A stretch of DNA of 64,000 bases from Sphingomonas hylomeconis (GCF_025370105.1 NZ_JANQBK010000001.1:705056-769055), one strand, 5' to 3'. Shown: positions 47,315-57,508, counted from the first letter of the stretch. Translations and numbers: made by a program. Notes: generated from the sequence alone by a model not told the origin.

Positions 47315-50024
47315 TCAGCGGTTGGGGGTGGCGTGCTCAGGGTCGGCAAAGACCCAGCAATTGACGGTCTTTCCGCAGACGGAATTGACCGGTTTGGTCT
47401 CGAGGTACTTCCGGGCCTTCGAGGACTTCAGCAGGCGCTTCAGCTCGACCGTCTGGCACGGCAGCTGCAGCTTCCAATCGGCACAGCGGCGCTCGAAATC
47501 GATCAGGCTGACCGCGATCACCTCGGGGTTCTTACTGTGATTGATCGGACGTTCGGGGTTCTGGCCCTCGTTCGCCGCGATGTAATCGAAGCGTTCCCAG
47601 AACAGTTCGACGTGCGGATGATCGCTCTCGACCGCGCGCTGGCGATCCTCGAGCATCTGATAGATGAACTCGTGCGCCTCGGCCGCGTCGCGATCCGGCA
47701 GGTTCGTCACGACCAGGCGGAGCGCATCGAGCATCGCCGCCAGCTGGGCGTGGTTCTTTGCCAGGCGCCCGTTGCGGATGCCGGGATGCTTGATCATCGC
47801 CGCTTCGTAGATCTTGAAGCGGTCGCGATAGGTGGCGATCACCTGCTCTTCGCGGCGCACCGCGTGCACGAGAAAGCCAGAGATATCGTCGCCGTCCATG
47901 GCGGACAGCGTCTCGACGGCGAGCTTGCTGGCGGGGCTGAAGCGCGACTTGTCGAAATGGATCGCCATGATGCGTTCGCGCATCGCCGGCGACGCCTCGA
48001 CCGCGTCGTTCTGCGATGACGATCGCCCCGCGGAAGGGCGGCTCGAAGGTCTCCATGCCGCCATTGGCGATCGCGCGGGTGCGGACGGCGCGACCGTTAT
48101 AGGCCGTCTTCAGCTCGTCCCATTCGAAGCGACGGCCGTGCGGCGTATCTTTGTCGCGATCGCCCTCGATCAGAACGACGGGCAGGTTGCCGACCTGTCC
48201 AAGCGTGCGCGCGATGCCGGCATTGGTCGCCTTGGTCGGATCGAAACCTTCGTAATTCGAGCGACCGGTGAGCTTCCAGAAGAACTCGAGCAGGGTGGAT
48301 TTGCCGGTGCCGGGCAGGCCGGTCGCCTCGAGGAAGGCAAGGCTGTCATTGAGCGAGCGCAAATGGTCGGCGAAGAACGACGCAAACCAGAAGGCGAGCA
48401 TCACGACGCCTTTGGGTCCGAAGGCGGTGATCAGGTGCGGCACCCAAGACAGATCGAGCTTGTCGGGATCGTAGCGGATGCGGAGGATCCGCTCGGCCGT
48501 GCGCAGCTTCACCGACTGCTTGCCGAGGACGAAATAATCCTCTTCGTTCGGCTCGTAGACGCGGCCCTGGTGCACGGCGATATCGCCGAGGATCCACGCC
48601 TTGTGATCGATCGAATAGCCTGTGAACTGGATCGCCTCGACCATGCGGATCTGCGACCATTGGCGCATCATCAGCTTGTCGATCTGGTACTGGCTGCCGA
48701 CCCACTGAGCGCCTGGCGCGATCGAAGCCATGCGCTTCTTGAACTCGGCGCTGGTGGTGCAGGCCGCGCCGGAGAAGGTCGCTTTCACGCTGGCACGATC
48801 GGACGGAAAATCTATGCGGAGGAAATAGGCGCCTTCCTCGAGGTTCGGATCGCGCTGGAAATACAGCGTGCGGAAGGTGCAGTTGGCCAGCTCGGCAATC
48901 TCGACCGCCTCGGCCGACGCCAGTTCCCAGCGCTCTTCCCACGGCATGTCGGCGAAGCCGTCAGGCCCGGCGTCAGGTGCGTCGGTCCATTGCTGGATGA
49001 TGCCGTTGATGCGCTCGATCGAGAACGTCGCCCATAGTTGCCGGCCGGCGAACACGAGCGGGAACGATTGGGTCTTGTGGCGCTGGTAGATCAGCAGCGC
49101 CTTTTCGTTGGAACTCTCGGCAATGGTGACGCTGCCGTTCCAGCGATATTCCTCGAGGTGCGTCGGGGTGAGCCGGTCGCGCTGCCCGAGATCGTTCCAA
49201 TCGAGTTTCTCGCCCTCGCCATCGGGGCGAACCTGGGCGGCGCCGGCGGTCCAGCCATCCTTGCGCGCCTGCTTGACGAAGCGGCGCGTATATTCGGTGC
49301 CGGCCTTGCCGATATCGAAGGCGAAGATCAGCCGGGGCGGCGCGCGGTTGAGCAACGCCGCGGCGCTGCGCAGCTCGTTGAGCGCTGCCTCGGGATAATT
49401 GTTGCACGACATCGCCGAGACGGCCGCGACCTTGGCCTTCTGGTTGAGATCGATGGCGTCGAAGATGCCTTCGGCAATCCAGATCTCGTCGGCGATCGCG
49501 AGGTCGGCCATCGTCGTGCCGGGCATCTGCCACCACTGGCCGCGGTAGCCCCTGCCCCATGAAAACAGCGCCTTCTTCTTGCCGAAGCGGGCGGGCTGAT
49601 CGATCAGCCGTTCCCAATGACCGCCACCGGGCAGCGGGAATCGCACGGTCGCCGATCCGATCCCAAGATCCTGATCGTGATACCATTCCTGGCTATACGA
49701 TCCGCGAATGCCGGCGAGGTCGAGCCCGCGGGCGTGCAGCAGATAGGCATCGGCCGCGGCGTTGGGGTCGGCGGGAGTCTTCTTGTGGCGCTTCGACCAG
49801 TCGTCGAAGATGTCCGGATACAGTTCCTTGACGTGGCCTTCCCAGCCGCAACGCTCGATGCGGCCGCATTTCAGCACCCAAGGCTTGTCGGTCCACGTCC
49901 ACAGCTCGCGCTGCCCCTTGGAGCATTGCGGACATTTGCCGCGGCGCAGGTATGTGCCCTTCTCCTCGAAGCCGTAATCCTGCTTCAGGCGCTTGGTCAG
50001 TTCGGTGAGCAGCTCGGTGCGCAT
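47315..50024 (-). pseudogene. Phage primase-helicase, broken by a frameshift
   Basis: The intact protein would be about 900 aa. The first frame gives a zinc ribbon (CPQCSKG and CGRIERCGW), a TOPRIM domain (EIWIAEGIFDAIDL) and a helicase domain with Walker A ATGLPGTGKST (Lys575). After FRGAIVI near residue 665 it drifts into a low-quality Arg-rich sequence. The correct continuation SQNDAVEASPAMRERIMAIH lies in the other frame, ending at 47315. The frame change falls near 48025 and needs a net loss of 2 nt (or gain of 1). It is either a real inactivating mutation or a sequence error. Confidence 0.85.
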
Positions 50025-50031
50025 GCTGTGG

Positions 50032-50409
50032 TCAGCCCGCCACGCCGGCGCGTGCCGCGGCTTCACTGCTGATGATTTTGACCAGGCCGGTGATGCCGCG
50101 GGAAAGATTGAAGAGAGCCGGGCCGAGATCTCCGACAATCGCCGGAGATGGCACTAGCCCCGTCATCAGGAGATCCTCGAGCCGTATGCGGATGATCAGC
50201 AGGTCGCCGAGCAGCTCTCGCGATGTCCGGTAGATTGCGCGCTCGGGACGAGCAGGGTGGATCGATGCGGCGCGTGATAGGTCGCGCAATGCCTCGCGCA
50301 GTTCGTGGCGCAGCAAGCCGATGTCGAACGGGCCGGCGCGGCCATCGAGCGCATCGTATACCTGCAGCAGATCGGCGCGAAGATCGGAGATGGTTTGGTC
50401 GGCAAGCAT
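50032..50409 (-). CDS. Hypothetical phage protein
   Basis: 125 aa, all-helical prediction, not recognised. It starts MLADQTISDLRADLLQVYDA at an ATG and lies 7 nt before the primase start, so it is in the same transcription unit. Confidence 0.6.
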   Translation of the reverse strand: MLADQTISDLRADLLQVYDALDGRAGPFDIGLLRHELREALRDLSRAASIHPARPERAIYRTSRELLGDLLIIRIRLEDLLMTGLVPSPAIVGDLGPALFNLSRGITGLVKIISSEAAARAGVAG

Positions 50410-50506
50410 GGGTGTCTTTCGGGCAAGCGGGTGGCGTTTCCGGAAGCGGGGGCTTTTTCCGGATCGGTTATTCAGCGGGGGCGGTGCGCAGCGGGCTGCG
50501 CTGGGA

Positions 50507-50869
50507 TCAGGTGGTCATGAAGGCCGCGGCGAGCGCGGCGCCGATGCCGTGATCATCGTTGGCGGGCGGCGGGGGGCCGTCGTCATTCGCTGGCTTCGGT
50601 TTCGGCCCTAGGTTCGGGTTGCCAAAAGGGAGGCGGACGTCCGGGTTCGGGCAATCGCTCGGCCGGATCGTGCGGATGACCGACAGCTGCGCCACATAGG
50701 TGTGGCGGCAATCGTCATTGGTGCAGCTCAGGCGCAGTTCTCGCACCATGAAGAAAACCTCTGTGCTGTCGCGCACGATGGCGCGCGATTTGCAGTGCGG
50801 GCATTCGATCGCCGGAATACGAGGCGTGTAGTTCCGCTTCTTCTCTTGTCGCTTCGCTAGTGCAGTCAT
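50507..50869 (-). CDS. ogr: Ogr/Delta-type zinc-finger late-gene activator
   Basis: 120 aa. Zinc site CPHC...C...C with the family's conserved spacing: IECPHCKSRAIVRDSTEV, LRLSCTNDDCRHTYVA, then SVIRTI. In P2 Ogr binds TGT-N12-ACA sites near position -55 of the late promoters and recruits RNA polymerase. The extra about 40-residue proline-rich tail is unusual. A candidate target is the palindrome at 60757-60793. Confidence 0.88.
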   Translation of the reverse strand: MTALAKRQEKKRNYTPRIPAIECPHCKSRAIVRDSTEVFFMVRELRLSCTNDDCRHTYVAQLSVIRTIRPSDCPNPDVRLPFGNPNLGPKPKPANDDGPPPPANDDHGIGAALAAAFMTT

Positions 50870-51363
50870 TGGTGGAGCTCCCCGCTCATTTCCCCGCGCG
50901 ACACGGTGTCGCGTGGCAGGAAACCTTTGAGGCGCCCGATCAACCTGGCGACGGCGCTCTGCGCTTCGTTCGCCTGGACAAGCGCATGATGGACTAGCGA
51001 CGGGTCGGCCCCTGGCTGTGTGATGACGATACCGCTGGCGATCGCGTCACCGCATTCGCGGGCGACGTTGCCGATATCGTTGCTCAGCTCGATCTGGCAG
51101 GCCGATTGCTCGACAACCGCAAGATCGAGTTGGTAGGCGTAGGCCTCGTGGATCGGTGCCCCTTCGCCGCCGGCGGCGTGATAGGCGGCGTCGAGCGCCA
51201 ACGCCTGCATGAGGTTCGGCGTCGCCTCGTGCACAGGATTGATCCAGTTGTAGATCGTCGTTTCCGAGCGATCGACAATCTCGGCGGCTTTGCTGGCATG
51301 TAGCAGGCCGACGATCCGGGTAAGCGCGTCGGATATGGTCAGGGGTTCGCGAGGCTGGGTCAT
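50866..51363 (-). CDS. Phage regulator with HTH (CII-like)
   Basis: 165 aa. The segment SKAAEIVDRSETTIYNWINP is a clear helix-turn-helix; the rest is helical. The position, between the Cro-like gene and ogr, is where the CII-type and Cox-type regulators are found. Its start overlaps the stop of the Cro-like gene and its stop overlaps the ogr start by 4 nt. Confidence 0.65.
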   Translation of the reverse strand: MTQPREPLTISDALTRIVGLLHASKAAEIVDRSETTIYNWINPVHEATPNLMQALALDAAYHAAGGEGAPIHEAYAYQLDLAVVEQSACQIELSNDIGNVARECGDAIASGIVITQPGADPSLVHHALVQANEAQSAVARLIGRLKGFLPRDTVSRGEMSGELHQ

Positions 51364-51707
51364 CGTGCCGCACCGGGCTGGGAAATTGGCTGCCGATCGC
51401 AGGCGACGGTCACCGCACGCGGCGATATCACAGATCGATCGTCATTGGGGACGGGGAGGTGAGGTTGCTCGATCGGATAAATGTCAGGGCGCAACTCGTG
51501 ACGCGGTACGCCGGTGGCCGCCTCAACTTTAATGACAAAGCGCTCAGGCAGCAGAGAGCCGGCGCGGAGCAATTGAGAAATATTGCCCTGGGTGCACCTG
51601 CAGATATTGGCGAACGCGATCTGGCCGGGAGCCAGCGCGACGGCTTGTTTGAAAGCAGCGTATGCCGCCTCGTATGCCGTGTCGGAGATGTCGTATCGCG
51701 TCGTCAT
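51360..51707 (-). CDS. Cro/YdaS-type regulator
   Basis: 115 aa. The HTH and following segment CTQGNISQLLRAGSLLPERF with VEAATGVPRHELRPDIYP are typical of the YdaS/Cro family. It is divergent from the CI gene and opens the early operon, so it should be the lytic-side repressor. Start ATG 51707. Confidence 0.85.
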   Translation of the reverse strand: MTTRYDISDTAYEAAYAAFKQAVALAPGQIAFANICRCTQGNISQLLRAGSLLPERFVIKVEAATGVPRHELRPDIYPIEQPHLPVPNDDRSVISPRAVTVACDRQPISQPGAAR

Positions 51708-51713
51708 TCTCTT

Positions 51714-51779
51714 TTAGTAATAGCCAACTAATACGATCGCAATAGCAAAATGAATAAGGCAGCTAATATTCTTTGCTAT
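51714..51779. promoter_or_regulatory. cro-cI operator region
   Basis: In the 81-nt divergent gap, TTAGT/ACTAA (51714-51731) and ATAGCAAA/TTTGCTAT (51742-51749 and 51772-51779) form dyads. ATAGC-type half-sites recur four times in all, and the region is AT-rich as expected for two back-to-back promoters. These are candidate CI and Cro operators. Confidence 0.55.
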
Positions 51780-51788
51780 GGGGAGGCG

Positions 51789-52451
51789 ATGAATTCGCCC
51801 GCCGAACGCCTTCGTGACGCTATGGCCGCGCGCGGCATCGATCAGCCGGCGCTAGCGGCAGCGGTCGGTTGCACGCAGGGCGCGATAAGTCAGATTTTGA
51901 CGGGCGCGACACAGCGCTCAAGGTTTCTGCCGGACATAGCGATGCACCTTCACGTTCCCTTGGTCTGGCTAAAGGGCGATGGGCAGGACGCCGTGCCAGA
52001 AGCGGATGCTCTAAACTTTTCCGATGAGGCCATGGCCGATCAGCTCGAGCTGGTTCCGATCGCCTCGGTCGATCAAGCTTATGGCATGGGCGCGACCTTC
52101 GCCGACGACGGTGCATTGGTGGACGTCCAATATTTCCCGAAAGTCTGGATCGAGCAGCTTACGCATACGGCGCCCGTCAGCCTCACCTGGGCGCGCGGCA
52201 AGGGCGACTCGATGGCGCCTACGATCAACGACAATGACATGGTGCTGATCGACAGGTCGGAGCGCCGGGTCGAGGATCAAGATTTAATCTGGGCGTTCAC
52301 GATCGGCGATATCGCCATGATAAAGCGGCTGCGCATTCGAGGGGATAAGGTCACGATCCTATCCGACAATAGCGACGTCTCGGACGACACCGCTCATCCA
52401 GATGAGATCAACATTATTGGGCGCATAACGCGAGTGGTAAAGCCAGTTTGA
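51789..52451 (+). CDS. CI-like repressor with S24 peptidase domain
   Basis: 220 aa. The N-terminal HTH (LAAAVGCTQGAISQILTG) binds operators. The C-terminal LexA-like domain has catalytic Ser141 in KGDSMAP and Lys179 in AMIKRLR, so RecA-stimulated self-cleavage and SOS induction are expected. The ATG at 51789 has a GGGAGG site 4 nt upstream; an ATG 39 nt earlier lacks one. Confidence 0.93.
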   Translation: MNSPAERLRDAMAARGIDQPALAAAVGCTQGAISQILTGATQRSRFLPDIAMHLHVPLVWLKGDGQDAVPEADALNFSDEAMADQLELVPIASVDQAYGMGATFADDGALVDVQYFPKVWIEQLTHTAPVSLTWARGKGDSMAPTINDNDMVLIDRSERRVEDQDLIWAFTIGDIAMIKRLRIRGDKVTILSDNSDVSDDTAHPDEINIIGRITRVVKPV

Positions 52452-52515
52452 GCTTGCTGCCCCGTATTAAACTGTGACTTCGCGCGGCAAGCGAGCTTTG
52501 GTGGGGAGCGGAGTT

Positions 52516-53499
52516 ATGCGTAGCATTTCAGGATATTTTGATACCGAAGCAAACCGCTGGATATCGCTGGCGCGTAACTTGCCGCGATCAGATGATAGAT
52601 TTATCTCTTATTCCAGCAATGGAAGTATCCGTGATAACTACCGAAGAGCAGCATCATTCATTGCGACTGCTGTTTCAGATGGTGGAATTCGTACGGGCCC
52701 GCTTATATATCACTATACTCAATTAGAAACCTTCAAAAATATAGTTCGCGGGGGTGAGTTATGGGCGAGCCACCATGCGATCATGAACGATTTTAACGAG
52801 ATTGTTTTCGCATGGGACTTGTTGGCGATACAGATTTCACAAAAGCTCGCCGAGAGAGGATTAAGCACAACTTACGAATTCTTGCAGCGAGCTAAGCAAA
52901 TAATGCTGGAGGACGTAAACTATTATATAGTATCCTTTAGTCAAATATGCTCTATATTAAGTCAGTGGAGAGCCTACGCCAAACCGGTAGGTGTTTCAGT
53001 GGGAATACCCATCGCACTCTTTGCTCCTAGAAAACAAAAATCACTCAACATTAACCTATCGCCTGTTTTGTACGGTCGCGATGAACATATACAAATACTT
53101 GAGCCGATAGCGAGCGATGTAGCTGACATATTCGCATCGTGGACGGAAATTGACGACCGCTCGATTCCTCATCGCTTTTTGCAATCCAAGGCGAAATTTA
53201 CCGCTGTTGCTCCTATATTGAAGCATAGTGGATTTGAGGAGGAACTCGAGGTAAGATTGTTCTCTGACGGGGTGGGGTACGAAAAGTTTCAGCGACCCGA
53301 TGGCAGGGGTGAATTTATAAAGATCGATCTGTTAGAGCTCTTCGAACGTGCACCGTTCGTAGATGTTATATTCGCTGATATATGCGTTTCTCCGACGCGG
53401 ACGCCAGATGAAGATGTCATGAGAATTCACAAATTCATGCAATCAACTCCACACAGATATAAAATAATCTTCGAGAGTCAGATACCTCTTGTTTACTAG
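52516..53499 (+). CDS. DUF2971 cargo protein (AT-rich)
   Basis: 327 aa. The DUF2971 core is present: Y-H66-Y-T68 (LIYHYTQLETFKNIVRGG), LWASHHAIMND, SQWRAYAKP and an acidic E241-E-E-L-E-V-R247 block that stands in the position of the family's ExEWR. Codon use is far more AT-rich than any neighbour, a sign of recent transfer. It follows cI on the same strand, a common place for lysogenic-conversion genes. Function is unknown; an effector or defence role is inferred. ATG 52516 has a nearby GGAGCGGAG. Confidence 0.8.
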   Translation: MRSISGYFDTEANRWISLARNLPRSDDRFISYSSNGSIRDNYRRAASFIATAVSDGGIRTGPLIYHYTQLETFKNIVRGGELWASHHAIMNDFNEIVFAWDLLAIQISQKLAERGLSTTYEFLQRAKQIMLEDVNYYIVSFSQICSILSQWRAYAKPVGVSVGIPIALFAPRKQKSLNINLSPVLYGRDEHIQILEPIASDVADIFASWTEIDDRSIPHRFLQSKAKFTAVAPILKHSGFEEELEVRLFSDGVGYEKFQRPDGRGEFIKIDLLELFERAPFVDVIFADICVSPTRTPDEDVMRIHKFMQSTPHRYKIIFESQIPLVY

Positions 53500-53625
53500 A
53501 TTTTTTGCTGAAGCTTATCTATCCGTTAATTTTCAGTCGGCAGAGACTGTGTGGTAGCGGCGGTCGCCTCCAACTGGACGTATTCCGTATCATCGAGTGC
53601 TCGATGCAAGTCGTGATTTGATCGA

Positions 53626-54627
53626 TTAATTAGAGGTTTCAAGCTTCAACGCAGTAACGTAGCCCTGTGAGCCCAGCGAATGCGTCACTTCGCCGACCAG
53701 CCACGCGACCGCGTCGATCGGCGCCTTGAACCCGGCCACGGTCGCCTTCTGCTCAGGATAGATATCCGGCCTGCCGAGCGCGAGCGATAGCGAGAGGCTG
53801 ACCGGCTGGCGCGCCGCGCGACCCTTGGCCGAGGCCGCAGCGCGGCGCGCATCTTCCTCGGTCGCATATGTGCGGCTGAGCTTGCGCGCGCTGTTGGCCT
53901 TGCCGACCGTCACCGTCTTGCGCTTGGCCTCGCCGCGATCGTGCCAGTCGGCCTGGACGCCTTCGACGTTGTCGCGCTTCTCGATGCGAAAGCTATGACG
54001 ATCGCCATCGCGGCGCAGGATCCGCAGCGAGGGCAGGGCCGCGCCCTTCGTCGTCACGCCGGCGCCGATCGGCGCGAAGATCAGCGCGCCGCGCTTGATG
54101 GTGGCAACGGCGTCATGCTCACGACCGAGGCGGCGCAGGAAGGCCATATCGCTTTCGCGGCTCTGTGCGGTCATCTTGAGAACGACGCCCGCCAGGCGCG
54201 GCGCGCAGCGGGGCTGCAGGCCGTTGCGGCCGGCGATTTCGCCGACGATCGTGCCGAGCGTTCGATCATGGTGCGTCGTTTCGCGCCGCACGCGCAGATC
54301 GCTGGTAAAGTCGGCCGACCGTGCGCGGATGGTCACGATGTCGGGCGGGCCGCTATGCTCGACCTCATCGACCTTGAAGCTGCCCTTCTCGACCAGACCA
54401 GGGCGCACGTCGCTGCCCTGTTTCCAGCCGAGCTGCACGGTCAGCACCGCGCCGGCCGGCGGCAGCTCGAGCCGGCCGTCGCTGTCGTTCAGCACGATAT
54501 CGAGCTGGTCGGCCTCATCGCCGCGCTTTTCCGTAATGCCGAGCGAGATAAGGCGCGGACGGATCGTGCCGGTCAGGTCGCGGCCGTCGAGCGTGACGCG
54601 GAAATCCGGGATATTGGCGATCGTCAC
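53626..54627 (-). CDS. D: Tail protein gpD (late control D)
   Basis: 333 aa, P2 gpD/VgrG-like hub protein that forms the base of the tail tube. It begins FRVTLDGRDLTGTIRPRLIS, and the VLKMTAQSRESDMAFLRRLG and ATIKRGALIFAP segments are typical. The GTG start overlaps the gpU stop by 4 nt. Last gene of the tail operon, convergent with the DUF2971 gene. Confidence 0.93.
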   Translation of the reverse strand: MTIANIPDFRVTLDGRDLTGTIRPRLISLGITEKRGDEADQLDIVLNDSDGRLELPPAGAVLTVQLGWKQGSDVRPGLVEKGSFKVDEVEHSGPPDIVTIRARSADFTSDLRVRRETTHHDRTLGTIVGEIAGRNGLQPRCAPRLAGVVLKMTAQSRESDMAFLRRLGREHDAVATIKRGALIFAPIGAGVTTKGAALPSLRILRRDGDRHSFRIEKRDNVEGVQADWHDRGEAKRKTVTVGKANSARKLSRTYATEEDARRAAASAKGRAARQPVSLSLSLALGRPDIYPEQKATVAGFKAPIDAVAWLVGEVTHSLGSQGYVTALKLETSN

Positions 54628-55010
54628 GCCGCCTCCTCATCGACGCGGTAGAGATCGAGCGCGAAGTCGATCTTGCGGGGGGTGCCGTCCGACAGGAACT
54701 CCTTCTGCTTCTCGTCCACGCCCTCGATCACGAACGCGCCGTAGATGCGGCCGGCGCCGTCGACCAGCGGCCAGGCATCGCCGCTGGCGGCCATGTCGCG
54801 CAGCTTGCCGAGCGACACCGCTCCATCGGCGATCTCGGCAAAGGTCGTGCCGCTCAGCGACACGGTCTCTGCACCGACGCCGACGAACTGCGTGGCGTCC
54901 CGCGCACCGATACGGGCGGACTTGGCGTGATTGTAATCCGACCGGCGCTGCAGATCCTCATAGGCGAGGGTGGGCAGCGAGAAGACGAACATGCCGAGCG
55001 ACATCATCAT
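54624..55010 (-). CDS. U: Tail protein gpU
   Basis: 128 aa, P2 gpU family tail-tip completion protein (LGMFVFSLPTLAYEDLQRRS and the GRIYGAFVIEGVDE segment). The first of three consecutive ATG codons (55010) overlaps the tape-measure stop by 4 nt. Confidence 0.9.
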   Translation of the reverse strand: MMMSLGMFVFSLPTLAYEDLQRRSDYNHAKSARIGARDATQFVGVGAETVSLSGTTFAEIADGAVSLGKLRDMAASGDAWPLVDGAGRIYGAFVIEGVDEKQKEFLSDGTPRKIDFALDLYRVDEEAA

Positions 55011-57505
55011 GCGTGCGTGTCCCAATCCTGCTGGTCGGCAAGGCTGGCGCGTGCCTTGGCCGCTTTCTCGCGATCGATCGCTTCCAGCTCGGCACGCACC
55101 GCCCGCGCGATGGCGTGAGGATCCTGCCCGGCGCCGGGATAAATATTGATCGTCACCGGCGCCGCGGCCGAGATCGACGCCGCCCCGGTCGCGCCGGCAC
55201 CTGCGCCGGGCGCGGTCGCGCCGGATGCAGCCATAGCTGGCATGGCAGTCCCGACAGCGATGGCCGTGGTCAGCCGCTTGGACAGCCGATCAAGGCGCGC
55301 GATCGGCGCGCCCTGGTTGCCCTCGATGCCGTTGGCCAGGCCGTCCATCATGTAACCGCCGAAGCCCGCAAACACGCGCGACGGGGAATGAATGCCGAGC
55401 TTCTGCTTGAACCAGGTAGCGGCCGCGCTGGCGGCGCCGACGATCGTGTTCTTGAGCGCGCCCAGCATCGACATAATCCCATTGATCAGGCCGCGGATCA
55501 TGTTGCGGCCGACCTCGGCCAGCTGACCGGGCACGCTGCCGCCCAGCCAACCGAGCAACAGCCCGATGGGGCCGAACAGCAGCATGCGCGGATCGAACTG
55601 CGAGAAGATCGCCTTGACCGCGCCGATGCCGGCGAAGAACGCCGACTGGATCGATTGCCAAAGGGCGCCGAACCAGGCGCTGATCGCGCCCCATTTGCTG
55701 TAGATCAGGTATGCGCCGGCGGCGAGCAAGGCGATGCCGGCGACGATGCCCAGAGCAATACCGATGATCGGCAGCAGCGCCATGCCGGTGTAGGTCGCAG
55801 CCGCGCCGAACAGGTACATCGGCCCGACGACGGCAGCGAGCGCGATCGCGCCCACGCCCAGCGCGATGAACAGCGCCGACAGGCCGGCCGCGGTGAGCAG
55901 GATAGCGCGCGTCAGGGTCGGGTGCCGTTGCGACCAGGCCGCAAGGCGATTGGCGAACGCGCCGACACGGCCGAGCACGGCGTTGACGGTCGGCAGCAGC
56001 GTATTGCCGAGCGAGATCGCCAGGGCGGATGCGTTCACCTTCAGCTGCTTGGTCTGCTCGGCGGAGTCCTTCATGCGCTCGGCGAAGTCTGTATCGGTCG
56101 TCCCGTTCGCCGCCGCGGCTTTGGCGCGGATGGCGCGATATTCCTCGAGGTTCTGTATGATCGGGCGCAGGCCCTGCTGCACCTGTGCGTCCTCGAACAG
56201 GAAGCCGATCTTGCCGAGATCCCCGCCGGTCGCCTTCTTGGTCAGCTCGGCGATCGCCTCGAGCGGCGTCTTGCCCTCGGCATAGGCCTTCTTCAGCGAC
56301 TTCGGCAGATCGATGCCGAACTTCGAGAACGCCTTGATCGTCGCCGGCGAGGCGATCTTCTGGATGATATTGGAGACGTTGGTGGCGGCCGTCGCGGAAT
56401 CGCCGGCGCCCTTGCGCGCGATCTGCAGCGCGGCGGCAAGATCCGCGACGGCGCCGGTGCCGGTCTGGCCGAGCGCCTGATAGCCCGCGGTGAGCGACGG
56501 GAACGCGCCGGCCATATCCTTGATCTCGAACGCGCCCGCCTTGCCCGCCTCGGCCATGATGTCGATGACCTTGCCGGTCTGCTCGATCGGCACCTTGAGG
56601 TTGTCGTTCGCGGCAAACGCGGCAGCGGACAGATCCGCGATCTCGGCCTTGTACGCGGTCGCCGCCCGGCCGATCGGCTTCATCATCTGCGTCGCCTTGG
56701 TCGGATCGAGCCCGAAACCGGACAGCGTATCGACGCCTTTCTGCAGGTCGGCCGGCATCTGGTTGGCGGCACGCGCGGCAATGAGCAGGCTGGCGCCCAT
56801 CTTGTCGGCCTGCTCGCGCGTGAGGTTCGCCTTCTGGGCGATGTCCGTCATGCCAGACTGGAATTCCTGCGCCTGCTCTACGCCGCCGATGATCGGGCGG
56901 GCCATCGCCGCACCGATGGCGAGCGAGGATGCGCCGCCCGCGGCCATGCCCGTGGCGAGGCTCTGCCCGCGGGCGAATCGCTCGCGCGCCGCGCTGAAAC
57001 GCCGTTGGCGATCGGTTGCCTGATCGAGCCGGCGCGTCTGTTCCTTAAGCTCGCGATTGGTATCGGCCGCGCGTTCGCGCAGTTCGCGTTCGTGCCGCGC
57101 AAGATCGGAGGTGGATACGCCGGCCGCGCGCAGGCGATCGCGAAGCTGCTGCAGCTCGCGGCTCTCGGTTTCATGCTGCTGGGTGAGGCGCTGCGCCTCA
57201 GCGCGGGCGCGGGCGAAGTTCCGCGTCAGCTCGCGGGTCGGTGTGCTGGCCTGCTGCATTTCCCGGGCGAGCTGGCCGACGCGGGTTTGCGCGGCCTGCA
57301 TCCCCTGGTCGGTCGATCGCAGGCCGATCTTCAGCTGGCGGAAGCCTGCGAGATCGGCCTGCGCCCGCTCGATCTCTTTCAGCCGATCGCGCGTCGCGCG
57401 CAGCGCCTGGCTGGCGCGCGTCGAACCGTTGGCGATATCACGCAGCGGCTTGGTGACACGGTCACCAGCCTCGAGCAGCATGCGGATGCGGAGATTACGG
57501 TCCAT
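55007..57505 (-). CDS. T: Tail tape-measure protein gpT
   Basis: 832 aa, TP901-type tape measure that sets tail length. A long coiled-coil N-terminal third (about 20-155) leads into the core domain (about 190-430: QAQEFQSGMTDIAQKANLTR and GFGLDPTKATQM), then membrane-like helices (about 525-610) and a C-terminal GIHSPSRVFAGFGGYMMDGL segment. Start ATG 57503-57505, just before the gpE' stop. Confidence 0.95.
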   Translation of the reverse strand: MDRNLRIRMLLEAGDRVTKPLRDIANGSTRASQALRATRDRLKEIERAQADLAGFRQLKIGLRSTDQGMQAAQTRVGQLAREMQQASTPTRELTRNFARARAEAQRLTQQHETESRELQQLRDRLRAAGVSTSDLARHERELRERAADTNRELKEQTRRLDQATDRQRRFSAARERFARGQSLATGMAAGGASSLAIGAAMARPIIGGVEQAQEFQSGMTDIAQKANLTREQADKMGASLLIAARAANQMPADLQKGVDTLSGFGLDPTKATQMMKPIGRAATAYKAEIADLSAAAFAANDNLKVPIEQTGKVIDIMAEAGKAGAFEIKDMAGAFPSLTAGYQALGQTGTGAVADLAAALQIARKGAGDSATAATNVSNIIQKIASPATIKAFSKFGIDLPKSLKKAYAEGKTPLEAIAELTKKATGGDLGKIGFLFEDAQVQQGLRPIIQNLEEYRAIRAKAAAANGTTDTDFAERMKDSAEQTKQLKVNASALAISLGNTLLPTVNAVLGRVGAFANRLAAWSQRHPTLTRAILLTAAGLSALFIALGVGAIALAAVVGPMYLFGAAATYTGMALLPIIGIALGIVAGIALLAAGAYLIYSKWGAISAWFGALWQSIQSAFFAGIGAVKAIFSQFDPRMLLFGPIGLLLGWLGGSVPGQLAEVGRNMIRGLINGIMSMLGALKNTIVGAASAAATWFKQKLGIHSPSRVFAGFGGYMMDGLANGIEGNQGAPIARLDRLSKRLTTAIAVGTAMPAMAASGATAPGAGAGATGAASISAAAPVTINIYPGAGQDPHAIARAVRAELEAIDREKAAKARASLADQQDWDTHA

Positions 57506-57508
57506 AGG

